A stretch of DNA of 64,000 bases from an uncultured Eubacteriales bacterium (GCA_934692675.1 CAKUUD010000003.1:1-64000), one strand, 5' to 3'; shown: positions 44,203 to 51,151, counted from the first letter of the stretch. Notes: generated from the letters alone by a model not told the origin. Made by a program: numbers and translations.

Positions 44203-44505
44203 ATGAAAAAGGAATTAAAAAATTCGGAATTAAATAAAATTTCCGGAGGAATAAAGACAAAAATTACCCAAGAAAATGAAAAGTGGAAATTCAGCGCACT
44301 GTGGGGATCCGAGGTTATGTCGGCGGAATTTGATACGGAAGAAGAAGCCCAAGAATACGAAAAAGAAGTTGTAGCCTTGGCGGAAATGGCTAATAAGCGT
44401 AAAGGACCTTGGGCGTACCCTAATCATGCGCTCGAAATGGTGAGTAAATTCAAATCATCGATCTGGGGTAAATTTGCATTATGGTTTGCGTCCCACAAGA
44501 AATAA
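44203..44505 (+). CDS. GG-leader peptide 3
   Basis: The 100-residue product has the leader MKKELKNSELNKISGG followed by IKTKITQENEKWKFSALWG, then the helix motif FDTEEEAQEYEKEV of the shared domain, and a long C-terminal extension (about residues 62-100) rich in Trp, Phe and Lys (SKFKSSIWGKFALWFASHKK), which is amphipathic and cationic like membrane-active bacteriocin tails. AAGGGGG precedes the ATG. Peptide 4 follows 15 bases downstream, so both share one transcript. The membrane-active idea is inferred from composition. Confidence 0.73.
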   Translation: MKKELKNSELNKISGGIKTKITQENEKWKFSALWGSEVMSAEFDTEEEAQEYEKEVVALAEMANKRKGPWAYPNHALEMVSKFKSSIWGKFALWFASHKK

Positions 44506-44520
44506 AGGAGGAAATTGATT

Positions 44521-44778
44521 ATGAAAAAAGAATTAAAAAAATCAGAATTAAATAAAATTTCTGGCGGTGGCATTCAGGAAACCAAAGACGGAAAATGGGA
44601 ATTTTATGATGTATGGGGAATTGATCAAGTAATAGCAGAATTTGACACGAAAGAAGAAGCTGAAGAGTACGAAAAAAGGCTCGAGAAGATAAAAGAAAAA
44701 TGCCAGAGACGCGATGCTCATTTGGCTGATTTTATTTGGTTTGATCGTTCTGCAAATTCTCAAAAAAAGAAAAAATAG
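44521..44778 (+). CDS. GG-leader peptide 4
   Basis: The 85-residue product starts MKKELKKSELNKISGG and has the shared domain in clear form: GIQETKDGKWEFYDVWG, then VIAEFDTKEEAEEYEKRLEK, followed by a basic tail (QRRDAHLADFIWFDRS, ending KKKK). It is the closest paralogue of peptide 3 through residue 60. The ATG at 44521 is eight bases after GGAGG; a TTG six bases upstream is in frame but too close. It is the second gene of its unit. Confidence 0.75.
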   Translation: MKKELKKSELNKISGGGIQETKDGKWEFYDVWGIDQVIAEFDTKEEAEEYEKRLEKIKEKCQRRDAHLADFIWFDRSANSQKKKK

Positions 44779-45009
44779 GGAAGAGATTAACTCGAAAAAT
44801 AATTTTAAAATTTATTACGGCAAAATCAGAAACCAAAAACATAAGAAATAAACAAAGTAAATGGGCAATTATGTAAAATAAAATTGGGCGCCTTTGAATA
44901 TTTTTATGGACTGAAAAATGAATCTGAAAAACACGTTGAAAAAAATGAACATAAAAAAGCCTCCGAGTAATATCTCGGGGGTAATTTTTTAAAATATAGG
45001 TTTAAACAG
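44779..45009 (+). other. intergenic stretch within the array
   Basis: The gap between peptides 4 and 5 is 302 bases. It holds a terminator, a promoter (both listed) and a frame of about 40 codons with protein-like composition but no start codon or binding site that runs into the terminator; this could be the decayed tail of a former array member. I see nothing else. Confidence 0.4.
44960..44981 (+). terminator. array terminator 2
   Basis: CCTCCGAG, loop TAATAT, CTCGGGGG, followed by TAATTTTTT. It is a sequence relative of the terminators at 44078 and 45860. Confidence 0.8.
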
Positions 45010-45038
45010 TTGACAAATACCAAAATATATTGTATAAT
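45010..45038 (+). promoter_or_regulatory. promoter before GG-leader peptides 5-7
   Basis: TTGACA (45010-45015), 17 bases, TATAAT (45033-45038): perfect consensus, 42 bases before peptide 5. TGTACTTTA just after it repeats half of the palindrome at 43511. Confidence 0.8.
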
Positions 45039-45080
45039 TAACATGTACTTTACGAATGCATAACGTGGAGGAGAAAAATT

Positions 45081-45371
45081 ATGAAAAAAGAATTAAACGA
45101 TTTAGAACTCAGCGAGATTTGCGGCGGAGGAAAACATCGTTCGAAGTTTGAAAAGAAATTCGACGACATGACCATAAGTGAACAGGTAAATATATTGGAA
45201 GATATGTGGATTTTTGTGGGCAACAAAGACTACCATCCTTCCTTAACAAAATTGGAAAAGGTGGCTCTTGTGGCGTATTTAATCGGGCGCAAAGGTTATG
45301 TAAAAGCAAAAAATGGTTTTAATTGGTGCTATGAAAAAGTTTTGGGGTATGATGAAGTTAAATCCAAATAA
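45081..45371 (+). CDS. GG-leader peptide 5, divergent cargo
   Basis: The 96-residue product has the leader MKKELNDLELSEICGG, but the part after GG (KHRSKFEKKFDDMTISEQVN...) lacks the ETKDGKW/KEEAE domain of the others and is mostly helical, with a cationic C-terminus (VKAKNGFNWCYEKVLGYDE). So the same leader is attached to a different cargo, which supports the leader as the functional label. Some similarity to small helical bacteriocin-immunity folds is possible but not shown. GGAGGAG precedes the ATG. Confidence 0.72.
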   Translation: MKKELNDLELSEICGGGKHRSKFEKKFDDMTISEQVNILEDMWIFVGNKDYHPSLTKLEKVALVAYLIGRKGYVKAKNGFNWCYEKVLGYDEVKSK

Positions 45372-45404
45372 TTTGATAGGAGTAAATTAGGAGGAGTATT
45401 AATT

Positions 45405-45650
45405 ATGAAAAAAGAATTAAAAAATGTAGAGCTAAGCAAAATAGCCGGAGGAATGGTTACCGGGGCGATTATCGAAATCGAAGACGGAAGATGGTCTGTT
45501 ACTGTTGAATTGAACTCTCGCGTGTATACTAGGGTTTTTCCCACAAAAAGAGATGCAGAACATTGGAAAAAGTTTGCTGAAAGAATTTATGAACCAGTAA
45601 AACCCTGCCCTTGTTGTAAACATCTTTATGAACTTAAAAAGAATAGTTAA
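45405..45650 (+). CDS. GG-leader peptide 6
   Basis: The 81-residue product has the leader MKKELKNVELSKIAGG and the shared domain as IIEIEDGRWSVTVELNS, then FPTKRDAEHWKKFAERIYE, and a short tail with CPCCKH, a possible metal or disulfide site. AGGAGG lies nine bases before the ATG. It is the middle gene of the last unit, with 33 bases to peptide 5 and 15 to peptide 7. Confidence 0.74.
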   Translation: MKKELKNVELSKIAGGMVTGAIIEIEDGRWSVTVELNSRVYTRVFPTKRDAEHWKKFAERIYEPVKPCPCCKHLYELKKNS

Positions 45651-45665
45651 GAAAGAAAGTTAGAA

Positions 45666-45845
45666 ATGAACAGAGAATTAAGTAGCGAAGAATTAAGCAA
45701 AATATCCGGCGGTAAAGTTATAGAAACTAAGGACGGAAAATGGGAGTCTACTTTAGTATTTCTTAAAGGTGAAAAATTCGATACAAAAGAAGAAGCCGAA
45801 AGATACGAAAGAGCTTGGATACAAATGCTGATCGCTCTTAAATAA
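45666..45845 (+). CDS. GG-leader peptide 7, 59 residues
   Basis: The frame of 59 codons starts MNRELSSEELSKISGG and continues KVIETKDGKWESTLVFLKG, then KFDTKEEAERYERAW, and ends after a hydrophobic helix WIQMLIALK. It is the shortest member and has the shared domain with almost no tail. The binding site is weak (GAAAG, about nine bases before ATG), so it may be translated by coupling with peptide 6, 15 bases upstream. Leader and domain identity to peptide 4 make the call secure despite the short length. Confidence 0.75.
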   Translation: MNRELSSEELSKISGGKVIETKDGKWESTLVFLKGEKFDTKEEAERYERAWIQMLIALK

Positions 45846-45859
45846 GATAAAAATAAAAG

Positions 45860-45881
45860 CCTCCGAGCTATAGCCCGGAGG
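45860..45881. terminator. array terminator 3 (bidirectional)
   Basis: CCTCCG with CGGAGG around an AGCTATAGCC loop; T-rich on the plus strand (GATTTTTATT) and on the minus strand (CTTTTATTTTT). It ends the array and the convergent lipoprotein gene. Confidence 0.8.
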
Positions 45882-45887
45882 TGATTT

Positions 45888-46805
45888 TTATTCGTTGCTT
45901 TCAACTACGTCGTTGTTGTTTATGTTGATTATTTCCATTGCGGTTACATCATATTTTTTAGGAGCGAACCATATGTTGTTGTCTTCGTCACCGATCATGA
46001 ATCCACGAGAGTTGTTAAACAAAGTTCTGGCATTGCATACGTCTCTTTTTAAAGTGCTATCGAAAACATCTTCAAATTTCATATTTTCGAATTCTTCTTT
46101 GCTATTTATAGTTTTAAGTTGGTTCTTAACTTTAATTCCTATAGGATATGAAATAAGCTCTCCGATTGATTTCATGTCTTCTTTTTCCACATATCCTATA
46201 ATTTCAGTTGCAAATAATTCTGCTTTGTCATGAGTATCGGATGACCAATTAGTAGTGTCATGGTTGCTTACCACGCGGATTTCTTGATTAAAATCACCAT
46301 CTACTATGCTGATAATTTTGATATCTGTGCCATCTCCTACGGGTGAGAACCAAATATTATGATTTCCTTCTCCGAGCATAAATCCTCTCCAGTTGCTGAA
46401 AAGCGTTGTCGAAGAATTAAGAGTTTCTACCATCTCGTCGTCAAAAACGCTCTTAAATTTCAGGCCTGCAAATTCATCTTCACTTGAAATGGTCGTGAGC
46501 TTTCCGTCAACGTTTAATGAAATTGGATATTCAATCATAGCACTTAGTGCTTTCATATCTTTTGTGTCAACAGTATCAACGATTTCTTCGGCAAATTTTT
46601 CGGCTGCTCTGTGGTTTGCTTCTGTCCACAGGGAGTTGTTGTCGCTGGTTATGTTTTTTCTTACTGCAGGAGAAGTTGTGTCTTGATTTTCTGCACTTGT
46701 TTGAGAGGTTGAAGACTGTGTGTCGGTATTGGTATTATTTGAACAACCTGCCGCGAGTAAAAACATTGAAATGGATGATGCTACTAATAACGTTTTCCTA
46801 TTCAT
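45888..46805 (-). CDS. lipoprotein with duplicated domain
   Basis: The 305-residue protein has a lipoprotein signal (MNRKTLLVASSISMFLLAAG then Cys21), so it is anchored outside the membrane. After a Ser/Thr/Asn-rich linker it has two copies of one domain of about 100 residues (about 63-165 and 190-295). Each copy shows AE.FA.EI...V...DMK....I.YPI...V...L.TI.S..EF....F..VFD, then LF.N.RGFM.G...NIWF.P. Such duplicated units resemble NTF2-like small domains, but no exact family is recognised. A consensus promoter precedes it. It converges on the GG-leader array; any functional link is conjecture. Confidence 0.72.
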   Translation of the reverse strand: MNRKTLLVASSISMFLLAAGCSNNTNTDTQSSTSQTSAENQDTTSPAVRKNITSDNNSLWTEANHRAAEKFAEEIVDTVDTKDMKALSAMIEYPISLNVDGKLTTISSEDEFAGLKFKSVFDDEMVETLNSSTTLFSNWRGFMLGEGNHNIWFSPVGDGTDIKIISIVDGDFNQEIRVVSNHDTTNWSSDTHDKAELFATEIIGYVEKEDMKSIGELISYPIGIKVKNQLKTINSKEEFENMKFEDVFDSTLKRDVCNARTLFNNSRGFMIGDEDNNIWFAPKKYDVTAMEIININNNDVVESNE

Positions 46806-46868
46806 CTTTATCTACTCCTTTACAAATAAATTTAGAAACGTAAAATCATTTATGGTTTCTATTTGTTA

Positions 46869-46897
46869 ATTTTAAACAAAAATAATTAAATTGTCAA
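46869..46897 (-). promoter_or_regulatory. promoter of the lipoprotein gene
   Basis: Minus strand TTGACA (46892-46897), 17 bases, TAAAAT (46869-46874). Confidence 0.7.
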
Positions 46898-46955
46898 GAG
46901 GTATTTTAAATATTTTTATTTTTCACTGAAAAAACATATAAAATATCCAAAAAGG

Positions 46956-46977
46956 AAACCGCTAATTTTAGCGGTTT
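46956..46977 (-). terminator. terminator of the dlt operon
   Basis: AAACCGCTAA, loop of two bases, TTAGCGGTTT, followed on the minus strand by CCTTTTTGG. It lies 12 bases after the dltX stop codon. Confidence 0.7.
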
Positions 46978-46989
46978 AAATTTTATATT

Positions 46990-47142
46990 CTAAAAATTAT
47001 TATAAATAAATGAGATATTTCCTTCCTGTGATTTCAGCATACAAAAAGCAATTAGCAGCAAAGATATTGTTATAAAAATTAATTTAAAAATATAACTTTT
47101 TGAAATTTTAAGAATAGTGTTTAGTAATTTGTTTATTGACAT
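46990..47142 (-). CDS. dltX: DltX-like small membrane protein, 50 residues
   Basis: This short gene overlaps the end of dltD by 35 bases in another frame. It starts at ATG 47142 after GGTGGAAAGG. The product has a basic N-terminus, one membrane span (about residues 20-36, KLIFITISLLLIAFC) and ends FIYNNF. DltX of Bacilli is a one-span protein of about 50 residues whose C-terminal FIYNEF-type motif is needed for D-alanylation of teichoic acid through the MBOAT protein DltB. Size, topology, C-terminal motif and operon all agree. It lies after dltD rather than before dltA, which is absent. Confidence 0.8.
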   Translation of the reverse strand: MSINKLLNTILKISKSYIFKLIFITISLLLIAFCMLKSQEGNISFIYNNF

Positions 47143-48292
47143 ACAACCAGCCTTTCCACCCCAAATGCATCACATCTTTGTAAAAATATGGCTCATATTC
47201 TTTATCGCGCAAATCCAAATAATCAAAATTATACTCATCAGCCATGCTCTGGAGTTTATCATAAAACGCAATCCGTTTTTCTCTCTTTAGTCCAACGTAG
47301 TCATAATAAAAACCATTGGTAGAAGCAAAAATTATATATGGATTGACTTCTGATTCTTTAAAAACTTCAAGCATCAATTTGTAGTCATCAAATTCTTTGG
47401 ACGCACACAAATCTAAATTTGGATCGTAGGAGTTTTTAGATTCATTTATTCTATTTTTTAAATATTCATCATAATATTCATCCTGCACGTAAAATGGGTT
47501 GTTGGTGCAGTATTCTTCGCCCATTTTCTGAGCTTTTTGCTCTTCTTCTTCCCAGTTTATCTCTATTACGTCGCGTTGAGGTTCATTTTTAAACTTGTTT
47601 ACCGATTCATAAGCTTGGTACTTGTCTTTTAAATCTAAAAATTTTTCTCTCATGAAATAATAAGGTTTAAAGCAGCTAAGTAAAGCGCCGCTTAAAGCAT
47701 TATTTTTTTTGTATAAACTTGCATATAAATACGGCCTTTCGAAAGCCGAATCGCCTTCCAGAAGCTCGCTAACCCTTTCGCAAACGTAAGTTTTATTTTT
47801 GCGGCTTATGGATTTATTATTCATAAATTTGTAGAACTGTATCTCGGAAAAATGAGCTTTGAAACCATTTAAATCTATGTCTTTATCCAAAAACCACTGC
47901 AAAGAAACTATAAGTACAACTTTTTTATTTTTAATAGACTCCTGTAGTGCGCCTATTTTAATGGCATCGGCTAAATCTTGAACCACTGCTCTGCCGACCA
48001 AATCAACATTGCAATTAAGCTCTGAATTTGGGAACATACTTTTGGAGTTTTGAGGCACCCATGAATCTAGCTCCGACGAACCTAATATGATTAAATCATC
48101 TTGTTTGGCATTATGCTCCAAAAGTTTTATTCCTTTATTCATTTCGTCTACGCCGTACGTTCGAGCAAGCGCAGGGTTATATAAACTATCAATTTGAGTG
48201 TTTAAAAAATCACCATACGCAGCAAGAATGATAAATACTGCTGCGACCGGTATTAAAATTAACGACAGTAATTTGACTGTTTTCTTGAACAT
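47108..48292 (-). CDS. dltD: D-alanyl-lipoteichoic acid synthesis protein DltD
   Basis: DltD is a membrane-anchored SGNH-like esterase acting outside the membrane in the final transfer of D-alanine to teichoic acids. The 394-residue protein has an N-terminal span (about residues 8-28), the nucleophile motif ILGSSELDSW near 68, the DLVGRAVVQDL block (family: G.GG..), and the catalytic Asp/His in KDVMHLGWKGWLYVN at the C-terminus. It begins two bases after the dltC stop, so translation may be coupled. The middle region is highly charged. Confidence 0.9.
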   Translation of the reverse strand: MFKKTVKLLSLILIPVAAVFIILAAYGDFLNTQIDSLYNPALARTYGVDEMNKGIKLLEHNAKQDDLIILGSSELDSWVPQNSKSMFPNSELNCNVDLVGRAVVQDLADAIKIGALQESIKNKKVVLIVSLQWFLDKDIDLNGFKAHFSEIQFYKFMNNKSISRKNKTYVCERVSELLEGDSAFERPYLYASLYKKNNALSGALLSCFKPYYFMREKFLDLKDKYQAYESVNKFKNEPQRDVIEINWEEEEQKAQKMGEEYCTNNPFYVQDEYYDEYLKNRINESKNSYDPNLDLCASKEFDDYKLMLEVFKESEVNPYIIFASTNGFYYDYVGLKREKRIAFYDKLQSMADEYNFDYLDLRDKEYEPYFYKDVMHLGWKGWLYVNKQITKHYS

Positions 48293-48294
48293 TT

Positions 48295-48540
48295 CTAATT
48301 GTTTTCACTCCTTTTTCTTAAAAAGGATTCAAAATTATTTACAGTCGATATATCAGATTTATCGATATCAGTTACTTGAAGCTTCATTCCCAAATTTTTT
48401 TCTATTTCCAGCAAAATATTGATGCTTGATAGAGAATCCATCAAACCTGCATCGAACAAATCCATGTCCGGTTCCTCATCAAGTTCATCCGTTTCACAAA
48501 CATTTTCCAGTATCTCTAGTGCTAATTTTTTATAATCCAT
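48295..48540 (-). CDS. dltC: D-alanyl carrier protein DltC
   Basis: This small acyl-carrier-type protein carries the amino acid as a thioester on 4'-phosphopantetheine to DltB. The 81-residue acidic protein has the attachment site in GLMDSLSSINIL, Ser36, within the DSL/DSM motif. AGAGG precedes the ATG. It lies between dltB and dltD as in standard dlt operons. The adenylating enzyme DltA that loads it is not present in the window, so loading must be done by a gene elsewhere or by another enzyme. Confidence 0.9.
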   Translation of the reverse strand: MDYKKLALEILENVCETDELDEEPDMDLFDAGLMDSLSSINILLEIEKNLGMKLQVTDIDKSDISTVNNFESFLRKRSENN

Positions 48541-48557
48541 AATTTAAACCTCTCTAT

Positions 48558-49808
48558 TTAAAAATTAAATAAATAGCCCGAAAATATCAACATACCAAAT
48601 GAAACCACTTGGAAGCACACAAATCTGCTCACAATATCGTAATATTTTGATTTTTTAAACCTTCTGTAAACTTTGGACTTAACATAAACATCTGTAAAAA
48701 CAAGCATTAATCCCTGATAGACCCCATAAGCTACGTAAAACAGACTCAAACCGTGCCATAGCCCCATAGTAACCATTGTGAGCATATATCCGCAACGAGT
48801 AGCAACTTTTTTGCTTTTAAAAGTTCCGTTTCGCAAAGTACCCAAAACAAATCTGCTGAATAAATAATCTCCAAACCACTTGGATAATGACATATGCCAC
48901 CTGTCCCAAAATTCTTTCATATTGTGGGCTAAAAACGGCTTGTTAAAGTTTTCTGGAGTTTTTATTCCCAAAATATAACTGGTTCCGATTGCAAAGTTAG
49001 AATACCCTGCAAAATCAAAGAAGAGGTAAAAAGTGTACGCATACATGTATATCAGTGTTGTGCCAAGTGATGTGGCGTGGGGAGGTAATTTTTCCATAAC
49101 AAAGATATTAATAAAAGTCGCAACCCCGAATTTGTAAAGCATACCCATAAAAATTTTCTTTATTCCGAAAAAGAAATAATTTATTATATAATCTTTTGTT
49201 TCTATTTTGGCATCCAAATCTTTCTTAAATCTTTGATACCTATCGATAGGCCCCGAAGTTATTGTCGGGAAAAATATAATAAAATAAATCATTTCAAAAA
49301 ATGGTAGGCTCTTTATATTATTGTCATGTATTTCGATAATTAATTGCCAAATTTTAAAACTGATATAAGAAATACCAATAAATCCGAGAAAATTGAAATT
49401 TTCTACTGGAATATCCACTTTCTTACCCTCAAGTACACGATAAACAAGAGGGAATACTTTGCCGGCAATTAGAGGAAATGCTTTAACAATTATGATCGGA
49501 GCCATAGAAAGCGAAAAAACAGAATAATAAACTAATTCGCTGTTGGCACGTTTTTTAAAGTGGTAATATGCGTACACCAAAAAAATTTCATATAAAATAA
49601 ATATTGAAAATTGAATCATCTGCTTGGATGTCGCTCCGAATATCAGCGCCATCATAGGGATTGAAATTATTATCCCGTACCATTTTAGTGCACTTTTTAA
49701 GCCGATTTTCTCCGCTTTTTGACCTAATAACCCCAGTACCACCGCAGGAAGTAAAAATAATCCAAAAATTATTAGTGAAAAGAAATTTGCATAAGAACTT
49801 ACAATCAT
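48558..49808 (-). CDS. dltB: MBOAT O-acyltransferase DltB
   Basis: DltB is a multi-span MBOAT protein that passes D-alanine from carrier DltC across the membrane to a wall acceptor. The 416-residue protein has about 11 spans, the MBOAT signature HNMKEFWDRWHMSLSKWFGD near residue 290, and the catalytic histidine in MVTMGLWHGLS near 345. GGAGGAA lies before the ATG. It is the first gene of the operon, 17 bases before dltC, and has its own promoter at 49891-49919. MBOAT relatives also work in alginate-type acetylation, but dltC, dltD and dltX support DltB. Confidence 0.92.
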   Translation of the reverse strand: MIVSSYANFFSLIIFGLFLLPAVVLGLLGQKAEKIGLKSALKWYGIIISIPMMALIFGATSKQMIQFSIFILYEIFLVYAYYHFKKRANSELVYYSVFSLSMAPIIIVKAFPLIAGKVFPLVYRVLEGKKVDIPVENFNFLGFIGISYISFKIWQLIIEIHDNNIKSLPFFEMIYFIIFFPTITSGPIDRYQRFKKDLDAKIETKDYIINYFFFGIKKIFMGMLYKFGVATFINIFVMEKLPPHATSLGTTLIYMYAYTFYLFFDFAGYSNFAIGTSYILGIKTPENFNKPFLAHNMKEFWDRWHMSLSKWFGDYLFSRFVLGTLRNGTFKSKKVATRCGYMLTMVTMGLWHGLSLFYVAYGVYQGLMLVFTDVYVKSKVYRRFKKSKYYDIVSRFVCFQVVSFGMLIFSGYLFNF

Positions 49809-49890
49809 TAACTTCCTCCATAAATTCTTTCTTGTATATTTTCCTAAGCTTGTCCAAAGCCGAATTTCCTTGAATTGTAAAATTAATATT

Positions 49891-49919
49891 AGTGTATTAC
49901 TTTTTCATTTTTGTGTCAA
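49891..49919 (-). promoter_or_regulatory. promoter of the dlt operon
   Basis: Minus strand TTGACA (49914-49919), 17 bases, TACACT (49891-49896), about 80 bases before dltB. Confidence 0.7.
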
Positions 49920-49978
49920 TGATAAGACTTTTGCAAATCAAAATAATACCTAAAAATGTTTTTACGCAAATAAAAAAA

Positions 49979-49997
49979 CCGATTACTAAATAATCGG
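49979..49997 (-). terminator. terminator hairpin, copy 1 of a repeated form
   Basis: CCGATTA, CTAAA, TAATCGG with seven T on the minus strand. The same hairpin appears at 50407 and, with changes, at 52191. It marks the left end of the accessory island. Confidence 0.7.
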
Positions 49998-50082
49998 CAC
50001 ATCATGATTAAAACTGCTATTTAAATTATTCGAGAATTATCATATAATAATAGTATTAAAATATATTTTTGAGGTGATTTAT

Positions 50083-50334
50083 ATGGTAATAAAATCTTCT
50101 ACCACACTCAGAAATGACTATAATCTTATTTCAAATCTGGCACATGAAATAGATGACCCGATTTATATCACTAAAAATGGTGAGGGCGACTTGGTTGTTA
50201 TGAGTATGGAAGCTTTTGAGAAACGAGAAGAAATGTTAAAACTCAGGGCTAAAATTATGGTAGCGGAAAATGAACGCTTATCAGGGAAACAAGGCTTTTC
50301 ACTCGATGAAGTGAAACAAAGGTTAGAAGGTTAA
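50083..50334 (+). CDS. Phd/YefM-family antitoxin
   Basis: Antitoxins of this family bind a RelE/YoeB/Doc-type toxin and repress their own operon. The 83-residue protein has the family N-terminus with TLRNDYNLISNLAHEIDDPIYITKNGEGDLVVMSMEAFEKR, which forms the DNA-binding and dimer domain, and a C-terminal toxin-binding helix (SGKQGFSLDEVKQRLEG). The ATG at 50083 follows GAGGTGA; the GTG at 50074 is within that site. Its cognate toxin gene is reduced to a fragment at 50337-50399, so this is an orphan antitoxin. Confidence 0.88.
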   Translation: MVIKSSTTLRNDYNLISNLAHEIDDPIYITKNGEGDLVVMSMEAFEKREEMLKLRAKIMVAENERLSGKQGFSLDEVKQRLEG

Positions 50335-50336
50335 TT

Positions 50337-50399
50337 AACGAAGTTGTTTATATTTATCACGTAGCAAACGGGAGAGCAAATTACAAAAGTTTGATATAA
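50337..50399 (+). pseudogene. C-terminal remnant of a RelE/ParE-type toxin
   Basis: Directly after the antitoxin stop, one frame reads NEVVYIYHVANGRANYKSLI and then a stop. This is the typical C-terminal strand of RelE/ParE-type toxins (IYHV.DGRRNY..L). About 80 N-terminal residues are missing, with no start codon or binding site. The toxin has been removed by an internal deletion that left the antitoxin intact. The fragment is short, so the call depends on context and the motif. Confidence 0.6.
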
Positions 50400-50406
50400 A
50401 AAAATC

Positions 50407-50429
50407 AGCCGATTACTAAATAATCGGCT
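50407..50429. terminator. terminator hairpin, copy 2 (bidirectional)
   Basis: AGCCGATTA, CTAAA, TAATCGGCT, with AAATTTTT on the plus strand and GATTTTTTT on the minus strand. Confidence 0.75.
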
Positions 50430-50439
50430 AAATTTTTAG

Positions 50440-50467
50440 TGGTACGAGTAGTTATAAGGGGCATGAA
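50440..50467. repeat. 28-base direct repeat, copy 1
   Basis: TGGTACGAGTAGTTATAAGG plus GGCATGAA, identical to 51076-51103. Weaker similarity continues to about 50512 (GTTTAAGGCCAACTACA). It lies just past the 3' end of the HEPN-like gene. Confidence 0.85.
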
Positions 50468-50536
50468 GAAACTCAGTAATAATGAAGTTTAAGGCCAACT
50501 ACAATGTTTATTAAGTATATTTTATTTGAGTGCCTT

Positions 50537-50986
50537 TTATGTACCGATTTGAATACCGTCTAAAGCGGACCTTGCTACATCAATCAATCCTAATATTAGT
50601 GTTTTAGGTAAGCAAAAAAATTTTTTATCTGAATTTCCTATACTAGTATAATTTGTAAATTGGATTTTACTATCTACTAAGCAATTATGTACTAATCCAC
50701 ATCTCAACACGTAGTAAATTACATCCTCTATTCCAACATATCCAAAATCATCCTTTTTTATGTCAATATCAGTGATTAGTTTTATTCTTATTGATGATGC
50801 GGTAATTCCTGGAAAACCTTTTTCGCAAATACGTCTAAAGTTTTTCTGTAAAAACAACCTAAACCGATCTCCTACCTTACGATAGGCGGGATATGTTTTC
50901 AATGATATTGCATCAATTGCACAGCATACTAAGCAAAGAGCTTCGTCGTAGTGATGGTTCACTAAAAGGATTTCAGATGCAGACAA
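50537..50986 (-). CDS. HEPN-like protein, start codon uncertain
   Basis: The protein of about 149 residues is mostly helical with the pattern YDEALCLVCCAIDAISLK near the start and RCGLVHN near residue 95, an R-x4-H motif as in HEPN-domain RNases and toxin/defence proteins. I do not recognise a precise family. The first usual start in frame is the TTG at 50986, but it lacks a binding site. GAGGT (51012-51016) stands seven bases before an in-frame ATT at 51004, so either ATT initiates or a former ATG was lost. The gene lies in the accessory island between repeats; an intact function is not certain. Confidence 0.55.
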   Translation of the reverse strand: MSASEILLVNHHYDEALCLVCCAIDAISLKTYPAYRKVGDRFRLFLQKNFRRICEKGFPGITASSIRIKLITDIDIKKDDFGYVGIEDVIYYVLRCGLVHNCLVDSKIQFTNYTSIGNSDKKFFCLPKTLILGLIDVARSALDGIQIGT

Positions 50987-51037
50987 AAATGATTCTATAC
51001 TAATAACAATTACCTCTATCTATGCGCTTTAACATAA

Positions 51038-51059
51038 AAAACTGTCAATCGACAGTTTT
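51038..51059 (-). terminator. terminator of barnase/barstar unit
   Basis: AAAACTGTC, loop AATC, GACAGTTTT; on the minus strand it is followed by TT and further T. It lies between the barstar gene and the HEPN-like gene. Confidence 0.75.
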
Positions 51060-51075
51060 AGACTTTATTTTTAAC

Positions 51076-51103
51076 TGGTACGAGTAGTTATAAGGGGCAT
51101 GAA
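51076..51103. repeat. 28-base direct repeat, copy 2
   Basis: Identical to 50440-50467. Weaker similarity continues to about 51149, ending just before the barstar stop codon, as copy 1 does for the HEPN-like gene. Confidence 0.85.
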
Positions 51104-51151
51104 CAAATCCATTATTTAAGCAGTTTACAGCCATTTGTAGTGTTTACACTT

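Noticed and set aside
44850..44975. Frame of about 40 codons between peptides 4 and 5
   Set aside because: It has no start codon or binding site and no GG leader; noted only as a possible relic.
43555..45845. Peptide array as a CRISPR or simple repeat array
   Set aside because: The repeated unit is a coding leader with separate ribosome binding sites and variable lengths, not equal repeats with spacers.
49588..49857. Minus-strand 89-codon ORF overlapping the dltB start as a dltX candidate
   Set aside because: It lacks a membrane span near its end and the FIYxxF end; the true candidate is at 46990-47142.
50440..51103. 28-base direct repeats as insertion-sequence ends
   Set aside because: They are direct, not inverted, there is no transposase between them, and similarity extends outward beyond the 28 bases.
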